From assembly GCA_964595625.1 (NCBI GenBank), contig CAZQQU010000018.1, forward strand, positions 1 to 28,938: DNA of 28,938 bases, in the 5' to 3' direction. This DNA is from CAZQQU01 sp964595625 (GTDB lineage: Bacteria > Bacteroidota > Bacteroidia > Flavobacteriales > Flavobacteriaceae). The notes below the pieces were generated by a model. That model was not told the origin of the DNA. It saw only the letters and a list, made by a program, of their open reading frames with translations, and did no database searches. The position numbers and the translations under genes were made by a program. This document shows, in pieces, positions 1 to 6,627 of the stretch. Positions within the stretch are counted from its first letter, which is position 1. Each line of letters begins with the position of its first letter.

Positions 1-105
1 AATTAATTCAAATATTTAATAGATAATTGATGAGTATATATTTTATTTATCAAAATAATTGAGTTATTTTTATTAACTTGTAAGGCAAACTCAAAACTAT
101 TAACT

Positions 106-1671
106 ATGAGAAGAATTACTTTATTTTTTTTGTTAAGTGTATGGATAGTACCACTAACTGGTTTTTGCCAAGAATATATCGCAGTTATACAGTCTCCTGT
201 AGTCAAATTGATGGATGTGAATACTGGTGATATTGTCAATCCGTCGTTTATAGATTTAACACCTTTAGATCCAGGAACGCCTAAAGCATTGATTCAGGTA
301 GGTGAGGAAATATGGATTTCTGATCAAATTAGAGACCGAATAGATCGTTTTGATTTAGATGGAATTCATTTGGGAGCTATCACGGGTGGAATGGATAATA
401 TAAAAGGAATGGAATTGGTCAATGGCAGTGAAGTGTGGTTAACGAATGCCAATACCCAGAATGGTGCTCCCGGTAATGCGATTATTCGCTTTGATCTAGA
501 CGGGACAAATTTAGGACATTTTGTTACCGGTGAGTCTAGTTTTGATATTGTAGATACCGGTGAGGGAGAGGTATATATTTCGTATATAAACTCGCAATCG
601 TATATTGAACGGCGAGATTATGACGGGAATTTACTAGGACAAGTAGTCCCTGGAGGATTTTTTAGTTTTGTACAGCAAATTTGGATAGATGGTGATACTT
701 TATTGGCTGCTGTATTTAGTAATAATACCGGTAGTGGAAATCCGCAGGGTTTATATCGCGTAAATATCTCAGACGGAAGTATTATTGATTTTTGGGCTCA
801 ATCGGGACCTCGAGGTATCATGGCAACCGATAATGGAAGCATTGTATGGACCAACTCTTCGGGTATCCATCGCTTGGATCCCAATACTGGTACCAGTAGC
901 TTACTAGCTTCGGGATCGGCTCAGTTTTTTGGTCGTTTAAATCTTGATATTTGTGAAGAACTTCCCGAAGCACCTACGGGTGATGTCTCCCAAGAGTTTT
1001 GTCAAGGTGCTTTAGTTTCCGATTTAGAGGCTAACGGGACTCAAATTAAATGGTACTCGCAACCTGTGGGAGGAACTCCACTAAACTCTTCCACCCCATT
1101 GAGTTCAGGGACCTATTATGGTTCGCAAACGGTTGATGGCTGTGAAAGTGAAGATCGTTTAGCAGTAACGGTGACTATTATTTCACCAGAGACACCAACA
1201 GGAGATTCTAATCAAAGTTTTGAAGAGGGGGCCACTTTAGATGACATAGTGATTACTCCAGCCGATGTCACTTGGTTTGGAAGTGAAGCCGACGCTTTAG
1301 CAGGAGAAAATCCACTAGATTCAAATACTCTTTTAGAGGACGGAGCCACTTATTGGGCTGTAAATATAGAAGAAGACTGCTTGAGTGAGCCTTTTCCCGT
1401 TACTATTACTATTCTTTTGGATATTACAGATTTTGAAAATCTAGTGATCCGTTACTACCCGAATCCAACACTAGGAAATTTGCACATAGAAGTTGGGAAT
1501 GATTTAATACAACAAGTAGTGGTTTATAATTTACTAGGAGAATCATTGATTGACATTTATTCTCCTTCCAATCATATAGTGTTAGATCTTAGTTCGTTGC
1601 CTGCAGCTCTGTATTTGGTACAAATACATACCGATCAAAATAGTTCTACTTTTCCAATTATAAAAAAATAA
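106..1671 (+). CDS. Secreted Ig-like repeat protein with T9SS sorting domain
   Basis: A 521-residue exported protein. Residues 1-21 form a signal peptide (basic MRR, hydrophobic core, end near GFCQ). Residues ~25-285 repeat short units rich in 'FDLDG..LG' and 'W..' strands, which resembles a beta-propeller/NHL-like sensor or adhesin domain. Two related Ig-like modules follow at ~288-360 and ~362-438; each starts with an APTGD/TPTGD-type strand and contains a W-Y/F core followed by a 'GTYY/GATYW' strand. The last ~75 residues begin at 'YYPNPTLGNLHIE' and end 'FPIIKK', which is a type A T9SS C-terminal sorting domain. It is therefore probably carried across the outer membrane by the T9SS and processed by PorU, encoded in this window. 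A strong terminator follows, so it appears monocistronic. Ligand and role are unknown. Domain order is read from the sequence; secretion by T9SS follows from the family. Confidence 0.85.
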   Translation: MRRITLFFLLSVWIVPLTGFCQEYIAVIQSPVVKLMDVNTGDIVNPSFIDLTPLDPGTPKALIQVGEEIWISDQIRDRIDRFDLDGIHLGAITGGMDNIKGMELVNGSEVWLTNANTQNGAPGNAIIRFDLDGTNLGHFVTGESSFDIVDTGEGEVYISYINSQSYIERRDYDGNLLGQVVPGGFFSFVQQIWIDGDTLLAAVFSNNTGSGNPQGLYRVNISDGSIIDFWAQSGPRGIMATDNGSIVWTNSSGIHRLDPNTGTSSLLASGSAQFFGRLNLDICEELPEAPTGDVSQEFCQGALVSDLEANGTQIKWYSQPVGGTPLNSSTPLSSGTYYGSQTVDGCESEDRLAVTVTIISPETPTGDSNQSFEEGATLDDIVITPADVTWFGSEADALAGENPLDSNTLLEDGATYWAVNIEEDCLSEPFPVTITILLDITDFENLVIRYYPNPTLGNLHIEVGNDLIQQVVVYNLLGESLIDIYSPSNHIVLDLSSLPAALYLVQIHTDQNSSTFPIIKK

Positions 1672-1693
1672 AACTTAATAATTGCCAATTAGT

Positions 1694-1719
1694 AAACCCG
1701 ACCAATGGTCGGGTTTTTT
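1694..1719 (+). terminator. Rho-independent terminator after the Ig-like cargo gene
   Basis: A perfect 10-bp inverted repeat (AAACCCGACC / GGTCGGGTTT) with a 3-nt AAT loop is followed by T residues. It lies 23 nt after the stop codon, on the strand of the upstream gene. Confidence 0.85.
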
Positions 1720-1765
1720 CATATAAAAAAAGCAAATTGTCGGGAATTTATTTACTTTTGATAAG

Positions 1766-2911
1766 ATGAATACGAATTTTGAAATGGTGGCTAAAACCTT
1801 TTTTGGTTTTGAAGAAATACTGGCCACAGAATTGAAAAACTTAGGAGCCCAACAGGTGAAGCCAGGCAATCGAAGTGTCTCTTTTAGGGGTGATCAAGGT
1901 TTTATGTATAAATGCAACTTGCATGTACGCACCGCCTTAAAAATTTTAAAAACTATCACTCATTTTAATGTAAAAAATGAGCAAGATTTATATCGGGGCA
2001 TTTATCAAATAGATTGGAGTAAGTATTTAATTGCTAATGGAACCATCTCGGTGGTAGCTACGGTATATTCAGAAATTTTCACCAATTCTCACTATGTAGT
2101 ACATCGAACAAAAGATGCCATAGTTGATCAATTTAGAAATCATACTGGTTCCCGCCCACAAGTGGATAAAGATCATCCGGATTTGATTGTATACATCCAC
2201 ATTCAACGGGATCTCTGTACCGTATCTTTAGATAGTTCTGGGGGGAGTTTACATTTACGGGGCTATCGTACAGCTACTAATATAGCGCCTATCAATGAAG
2301 TTTTGGCCGCAGGTTTGCTTTTACAAAGTGGTTGGCATGGACAGACTGATTTTTTAGACCCCATGTGTGGTAGCGGTACCTTTTTAATTGAAGCAGCCAT
2401 GATTGCCTGTAATATTCCTGCCAATATCAACCGTCGAGAATTTGGGTTTCAGCATTGGCCAGATTACGATGCCGATTTATTTGAACTAATTGAAAAGTCC
2501 TTAATGAGTCGTATTCGTGATTTTAGTTATAAAATTGTGGGTTATGACAAAGCACCTTCGGCTGTACGTAAGGCGAAAGAAAATATAAAAAACGCTCAGT
2601 TGGATGGATTTATTGAGGTGTATGAGCGTGATTTTTTTGAAACTAAAAAGCTATCGCACACACCTTTAACTATGGTTTTTAACCCGCCTTATGATGAGCG
2701 ACTTTCTACCGATGTAGAAACTTTCTACAAAAACATGGGAGATACTCTAAAACAAGGTTATACCAACAGTGAAGCTTGGTTTATTACGGCCAATTTAAAC
2801 GCCTTAAAGTATGTTGGTTTACGGCCGTCACGAAAAATCAAAACTTTTAATGGGAAGCTTGAAGCTCGTTTTGTCAATTATACACTTTACAGCGGAAGTA
2901 AAAAAAAATAG
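1766..2911 (+). CDS. THUMP-domain class I SAM-dependent rRNA methyltransferase (RlmL N-half-like)
   Basis: A 381-residue enzyme. The N-terminal ferredoxin-like/THUMP RNA-binding region spans ~1-165 (opening 'MVAKTFFGFEEILATELKNL', typical of the RlmL/YcbY family). The Rossmann methyltransferase domain follows: the SAM-binding motif DPMCGSGTF begins at residue 198 and the catalytic NPPY motif is at 306-309. NPPY is characteristic of enzymes that methylate an exocyclic amino group, and the family makes N2-methylguanosine in 23S rRNA (G2445 in E. coli). E. coli RlmL is a fusion with a second methyltransferase (RlmK); only the RlmL half is present here, the usual stand-alone form. The ATG start follows an AT-rich leader and matches the family N-terminus. 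It converges with the rdgB-like gene with 6 nt between stops. The exact target base is inferred. Confidence 0.88.
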   Translation: MNTNFEMVAKTFFGFEEILATELKNLGAQQVKPGNRSVSFRGDQGFMYKCNLHVRTALKILKTITHFNVKNEQDLYRGIYQIDWSKYLIANGTISVVATVYSEIFTNSHYVVHRTKDAIVDQFRNHTGSRPQVDKDHPDLIVYIHIQRDLCTVSLDSSGGSLHLRGYRTATNIAPINEVLAAGLLLQSGWHGQTDFLDPMCGSGTFLIEAAMIACNIPANINRREFGFQHWPDYDADLFELIEKSLMSRIRDFSYKIVGYDKAPSAVRKAKENIKNAQLDGFIEVYERDFFETKKLSHTPLTMVFNPPYDERLSTDVETFYKNMGDTLKQGYTNSEAWFITANLNALKYVGLRPSRKIKTFNGKLEARFVNYTLYSGSKKK

Positions 2912-2917
2912 TCCTTT

Positions 2918-3493
2918 TTATAACTGCAGTAAGAACTGAACCAGTTTTTGTGCCGCCTTTCCTCGGTGACTGATTTGATTTTTTTCCTGTAAAGACATTT
3001 GAGCAAAGGTAATTTCCCAACCAGTAGGTTTAAATATAGGGTCATAACCAAAACCATGATTCCCAGCAGGCTCTCGTGTAATGGTGCCTGGACAAATACC
3101 TTCAAAAAGCCATTGATTTTCTCCAATAACCAAAGCGATTACCGTTTTGAACTGAGCCTGTCGATGGTCTGAATCGCTGAGATTATGTAATAATTTACGA
3201 ATATTATCTGAATCCCTTTTTTGTTCCCCGGCATACCTTGCACTATGTACACCCGGTGCACCTGCCAGACCTTCTACTTCCAGACCTGTATCATCTGCAA
3301 AACAAGAATATCCCCATTTTTGTGCCACGTATTGGGCTTTTTGAAGAGCATTACCTTCAATTGTAGTTGACGTTTCGGGAATTTCCTCTGTAATTCCGAC
3401 TTCTTCTAATGACAATAACTTAATGGTTTCGGGTAGCTGGATTTGAACCTCTTTAATTTTGTGTAAGTTATTCGTTGCAAAAACAAGTTGCAT
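2918..3493 (-). CDS. rdgB: Non-canonical purine NTP pyrophosphatase (RdgB/HAM1 family)
   Basis: A 191-residue cytosolic enzyme that hydrolyses ITP, XTP and dITP to the monophosphate plus pyrophosphate, keeping deaminated purines out of DNA and RNA. Family landmarks are in order: the N-terminal 'FATNNLHKIKE' nucleotide-binding loop, the 'FADDTGLEVEGLAGAPGVHS' metal/catalytic segment, 'FGYDPIF' in the C-terminal half, and 'SHRGKA' near the C-terminus, which contacts the base. Length is normal. It is divergent from the rhomboid gene across a 90-bp intergenic region and converges with the methyltransferase gene. No defects seen. Confidence 0.95.
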   Translation of the reverse strand: MQLVFATNNLHKIKEVQIQLPETIKLLSLEEVGITEEIPETSTTIEGNALQKAQYVAQKWGYSCFADDTGLEVEGLAGAPGVHSARYAGEQKRDSDNIRKLLHNLSDSDHRQAQFKTVIALVIGENQWLFEGICPGTITREPAGNHGFGYDPIFKPTGWEITFAQMSLQEKNQISHRGKAAQKLVQFLLQL

Positions 3494-3549
3494 AGAATTA
3501 AAATCTAGGATTAGGAGATAAAGATAGAGTATTTTATTTGTAAAACATC

Positions 3550-3557
3550 TACTTTTG
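3550..3557 (+). promoter_or_regulatory. Candidate -7 box for the rhomboid gene
   Basis: TACTTTTG fits the Bacteroidota -7 consensus TAnnTTTG and lies 26 bp before the rhomboid ATG, but there is no TTG at the expected 17-19 bp upstream. Weak call. Confidence 0.35.
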
Positions 3558-3583
3558 TTTAAACCAGAAATTATAAATAAGCG

Positions 3584-4228
3584 ATGAAAATAAGTTTAGT
3601 CACTCTACTGGTCATACTAGCTAATGTCTTGATTTCATACAAAGGATTTAATGATCAATTCTTTTTTGAAAAATATAAATTTAATATTGGAGCCATACAG
3701 AGAGGTGAAAAATTTCGTTTTTTTTCATCTGCTTTTTTACATGTAGATTCCCTGCACCTGATATTTAATATGTTAACACTCTATTTCTTTGCAGATATAG
3801 TGATTCATCATGTAGGGACTATTAATTTTTTGGCGATTTATATAGCTAGTTTATTAGTGGGCAATTTTTTGTCGTATTATTTTCACCAAAATCAGGCGTA
3901 TTATAGTGCTGTAGGAGCTAGTGGTGCTGTAGTTGGAATATTGTATTCAGCTATTTTATTTTATCCAAACATGATGTTAGGGATATTCTTTATTATTCCC
4001 ATGCCCGCATGGCTTTTTGGTATTGCTTATTTACTATTTTCTATGTACGGTATGAAAAAACAACTTGGCAATGTGGGGCATGATGCACATTTTGGAGGAG
4101 CTATTGCCGGGTATGCATTAACGCTACTATTCGCGCCCTCGTTAATTCAAAAAAATCTAGGCATCGTGATTTTAATGTTGGTTCCCATTATGATTTTGTT
4201 TGTGTTAATTCGATTAAAAAAAATATAG
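3584..4228 (+). CDS. Rhomboid-family intramembrane serine protease
   Basis: A 214-residue integral membrane protein with about six hydrophobic segments. The catalytic serine is Ser113 in the GASGA motif of the fourth core helix, and the partner histidine is His169 in 'AHFGGAIAGY'. The conserved oxyanion/structural residues of the second helix are present as His53, His58 and Asn62 (E. coli GlpG has H145, H150 and N154). It is a six-helix core form without the extra cytoplasmic domain of GlpG. Rhomboids cut single-pass membrane proteins inside or at the edge of the bilayer; the substrate cannot be read from the sequence. The start is the first ATG, leading directly into the first hydrophobic segment. 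It is followed at ~70 bp by the SIMPL gene in the same direction. Confidence 0.93.
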   Translation: MKISLVTLLVILANVLISYKGFNDQFFFEKYKFNIGAIQRGEKFRFFSSAFLHVDSLHLIFNMLTLYFFADIVIHHVGTINFLAIYIASLLVGNFLSYYFHQNQAYYSAVGASGAVVGILYSAILFYPNMMLGIFFIIPMPAWLFGIAYLLFSMYGMKKQLGNVGHDAHFGGAIAGYALTLLFAPSLIQKNLGIVILMLVPIMILFVLIRLKKI

Positions 4229-4303
4229 TACTCCATGACCAATTTTTAAAATTTGGCATAAGAATTGACTTTATGGGGTCATCGAACTAAAACTATTATG
4301 ATT

Positions 4304-4984
4304 ATGAAACAACTTATTTTATTATTTACCTTGATAACCCTTCCAAGTATGGCACAAGAAAAATTACATTCTGTAGTAAGTGTAAGTGGTGAAGGTATTG
4401 TAAAAGTGATACCTGACCAAGTAACCCTAAATCTTACTATCGAAAATACCGGTGAGAATTTACTACAAGTAAAATCCATCAATGACAGCAGTGTAGATGC
4501 CGTTATTAAACAACTTAAGAATTCGGGTATTGCCGAAAAAGATATCCAAACTCGACGAGTAGATATGGGGAAAAGCTACGATTACAATACCAAACAATAT
4601 CAATATAGAGCCACCCAGTCTATTACTGTTTTATTACGTCAATTAGACAAATACGAATCTTTAGTGAGTAGCTTATTAACGCATGGTTTAAATCGTATTG
4701 ATGGAATCCAATTTGGAAGTTCGAAAATGGAGTCTTTATTAGAAGAGGCGCGTGTAAAAGCCATGGCCAATGCCAAACTAAAAGCTGAGCAATATGCCGG
4801 TGCTTTGGGACAAAAAATTGGGAAAGCTATTCAGATCCAAGAACCCGGGCAACATGTTAATCCCCCAGTATTACGGATGGCAAAAATGGAAATGGCCGCT
4901 TATGACAGTGGTGGCCAAGAAACCCTAGCAGCTGGGGAAATGGAAATTTCTACGTCTGTGATTGTCATCTTTGAATTACAATAA
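4304..4984 (+). CDS. Secreted SIMPL-domain (DUF541) protein
   Basis: About 226 residues. A cleavable signal peptide (MKQLILLFTLITLPSMAQ) is followed by a SIMPL/DUF541 domain running nearly to the C-terminus: 'VSVSGEGIVKVIPDQVTLNLTIENTGE' is the family's opening signature, and 'EARVKAMANAKLKAEQYA' its amphipathic helix. The protein is expected in the periplasm or at the outer membrane. Relatives include mouse SIMPL, E. coli YggE and oligomer-forming BP26 of Brucella; YggE is linked to oxidative-stress relief, but no enzymatic activity is established. The frame stays open upstream to a TTG at 4265, but residues before 4298 look non-coding; ATG 4298 (adding Met-Ile) is an alternative start. It ends just before a shared bidirectional hairpin. 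Confidence 0.88.
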   Translation: MKQLILLFTLITLPSMAQEKLHSVVSVSGEGIVKVIPDQVTLNLTIENTGENLLQVKSINDSSVDAVIKQLKNSGIAEKDIQTRRVDMGKSYDYNTKQYQYRATQSITVLLRQLDKYESLVSSLLTHGLNRIDGIQFGSSKMESLLEEARVKAMANAKLKAEQYAGALGQKIGKAIQIQEPGQHVNPPVLRMAKMEMAAYDSGGQETLAAGEMEISTSVIVIFELQ

Positions 4985-4988
4985 AGTC

Positions 4989-5022
4989 GAATCGGTCTAA
5001 AACTATTATTTTAGACCGATTC
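4989..5022. terminator. Bidirectional terminator between convergent genes
   Basis: A perfect 14-bp inverted repeat (GAATCGGTCTAAAA / TTTTAGACCGATTC) around a 6-nt loop sits between the SIMPL stop and the permease stop. Terminal A/T runs in the stem supply a U-tract in either direction. Confidence 0.75.
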
Positions 5023-5024
5023 CA

Positions 5025-6260
5025 TTATTCATATCTCAAGGCTTCAATGGGATCTAATCGGGCCGCTTTGGTAGCGGGATAAAACCCGGCAACAAGGGCT
5101 ACTAAAAACGAAATAATTGTAGCGGCGATCATGGGTATCCACGGAATATTATAGGCAAATTTCACAATGGCGGCAAAAATCAAACCGCTGACTACTCCTA
5201 AGAAAATACCTAAAAGGCCTCCTAATTGGCCAATGATTATAGTTTCTATAAAAAATTGATTGGCAATGGTTTTTTGAGTAGCGCCCAAAGATTTTCGAAT
5301 GCCTATTTCTCGTGTACGTTCGGTAACTGAAACAAGCATGATGTTCATTAAGGCAATAGACGATCCTAATATGGTTATAATACCTATAAACCAAGCCGCG
5401 GTTTCCAAATAGCCGGTAATGCTGGCAATACGGTTTATTAAATCGTCACTTCGAATCATCCCAAAGTTATTTTCCTCCAAGGGGGTTAATCCCCGGATGT
5501 TTCGAAACACCCGTACCGCTTCTTGTTGAGCCACATCCATTAATTCGGCACGGTCTACCATCACACTTATATTGTAGTTTATATTGGGTTCGGTAAAAAT
5601 AGTACGTGCCGTTTGTATAGGAATCATGACTCGTAAATCTTGATTATTACCAAAAGTAGCTCCTTTCTCTTCCAACACCCCAATGACAGTAAACTTCGCT
5701 CCGCGAATGCTGATGGTTTTGTCCAGCGGATTGTCATCTTTAAACAAACCTTTTAAAAAATCAGATCCTATTAAACACACCCGGTTGTTATTCTGAATAT
5801 CAAAAAGGGTAAAGTCTCGTCCCATTTGTAATTTGGAACCGGTATTGGTGATATAATTTTCATTGACTCCCAGCACCCGAATGTTAGGATCGGTTTTTTT
5901 GTTTTCATATTTTACCTCGGCTGTAGTGGTACCCACAAATGAAACCGAAGTTTGCGACATCGGAAATTGGTAATTATCTTCAAAGGCTTTAATATCGCGG
6001 TAACTGATAATCGGATTGACTTTCTTTCTTTCGCCGGAAAAATTCACTTCAAAATCATAGCGCTGCAGGCTAAATGTATTGGCTCCCATGGAGGCAAAAT
6101 CGCCGGCGATGGTATTTTCAAGAGATTTTACAGCACTTAAAATCATCACCAAAGCCCATACTCCTATACCAATGATGAGAATAGTGAGTATGGCTCGTAA
6201 TAACTGACTTCTGATCGAGTCAATAGCAATTCGGATATTTTCGCGAAGAAGTGAATACAT
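5025..6260 (-). CDS. MacB/FtsX-type ABC transporter permease
   Basis: A 411-residue membrane protein with the MacB topology. One transmembrane helix lies near residues 20-45, a large periplasmic core domain (MacB_PCD) at ~48-245, and a C-terminal FtsX domain with three transmembrane helices at ~285-405, including the coupling region 'VTERTREIGIRKSLGATQKTI' and the typical C-terminal 'PATKAARLDPIEALRYE'. Such permeases do not transport through the membrane but work as mechanotransmitters with a LolD/MacB-like ATPase, extruding peptides, lipoproteins or toxins from the periplasm. No ATPase or membrane-fusion protein gene is next to it, so the partner must be encoded elsewhere. Upstream lies a decayed copy of the 3' end of a HEAT-like gene, suggesting this permease once followed that gene directly. 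Confidence 0.9.
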   Translation of the reverse strand: MYSLLRENIRIAIDSIRSQLLRAILTILIIGIGVWALVMILSAVKSLENTIAGDFASMGANTFSLQRYDFEVNFSGERKKVNPIISYRDIKAFEDNYQFPMSQTSVSFVGTTTAEVKYENKKTDPNIRVLGVNENYITNTGSKLQMGRDFTLFDIQNNNRVCLIGSDFLKGLFKDDNPLDKTISIRGAKFTVIGVLEEKGATFGNNQDLRVMIPIQTARTIFTEPNINYNISVMVDRAELMDVAQQEAVRVFRNIRGLTPLEENNFGMIRSDDLINRIASITGYLETAAWFIGIITILGSSIALMNIMLVSVTERTREIGIRKSLGATQKTIANQFFIETIIIGQLGGLLGIFLGVVSGLIFAAIVKFAYNIPWIPMIAATIISFLVALVAGFYPATKAARLDPIEALRYE

Positions 6261-6280
6261 AATTCAATCTAAGAATACTT

Positions 6281-6382
6281 ATTGGACTTATTTTTGAGGA
6301 AAATGTTACAAAAATAGACCACTTATTTTGATGAATTTGTTAAGCTTTTTAAAATCATACAAGCCCGTGCCCGATATGTGTT
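6281..6382. repeat. Left copy of a diverged ~100-bp direct repeat
   Basis: It aligns with 9128-9228. GTTACA (6305/9151) and the identical 14-mer GCCCGTGCCCGATA (6363/9209) are exactly 58 bp apart in both copies. The stop codon of the embedded gene end falls at the same offset of 2846 bp (6323-6325 versus 9169-9171). Identity outside the 14-mer is only about 60%, with one 1-nt gap near the left end. Confidence 0.75.
6309..6316 (-). promoter_or_regulatory. Candidate -7 box for the MacB-like permease
   Basis: On the minus strand this reads TATTTTTG, matching TAnnTTTG, 48 bp before the permease ATG. No clear TTG at the -33 position. Confidence 0.35.
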
Positions 6383-6388
6383 AATTAA
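6323..6388 (-). pseudogene. Relic of the 3' end of a HEAT-like gene
   Basis: Read on the minus strand, this stretch encodes TYRARACMILKSLTNSSK and a stop. The intact-looking gene at 9169 ends AYRARARMVLKSLKKIKK and a stop: 11 of 18 residues are identical, without gaps, and the stop is in register. Nothing similar continues beyond about 20 codons and there is no start. It is a fragment left by insertion or recombination, not a gene. Confidence 0.72.
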
Positions 6389-6582
6389 AGGTGTATTTGA
6401 TAATTCTCTATTTTGGGTCTTAAATAATTATATTGTGTCGCTACATACAGTTGTTTTATGCTTATTCATTGGAGTGTGTTTGTTGTAATTGGTAAAAAAA
6501 TGTCATTCATGTTTTAATAAAAACAATTTTTTATATAACTTCGTAAAATAAACTCTAAATTTTGTGTTTATGAGGATAACTA

Positions 6583-6592
6583 CCCCCCCCCC
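6583..6592 (+). repeat. Homopolymeric C10 tract near the start of the metalloprotease gene
   Basis: Ten consecutive C in an AT-rich context, five codons after an ATG at 6570-6572. With ten C, that ATG frame ends at TAG 6651-6653 (27 codons). With nine C (or twelve) it runs into the metalloprotease frame. This is the longest G/C homopolymer I see in the window. Confidence 0.9.
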
Positions 6593-6627
6593 GTGCGTAT
6601 ATATGCAAAATAACGCTGTTATTTGTA

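Larger units (their letters stand above)
6261..6569. other. 309-bp gene-free stretch at the left border of the metalloprotease module
   Basis: It holds the leader of the permease (minus strand), a degenerate copy of the 3' end of the HEAT-like gene (6323-6388) and the leader of the metalloprotease gene. The right half (6390-6569) is AT-rich with no ORF; TAACTTCG at 6536-6543 weakly resembles a -7 box (TAnnTTTG) and would place transcription just before the ATG at 6570. Confidence 0.6.

Noticed and set aside
1..105. Promoter of the Ig-like cargo gene
   Set aside because: AT-rich, with TAACTTGT near the start, but no TTG at correct spacing and no clean TAnnTTTG; not supportable.
4265..4303. 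TTG start giving a longer SIMPL protein
   Set aside because: It would put a polar, basic stretch before a normal signal peptide; ATG 4304 (or 4298) fits far better.
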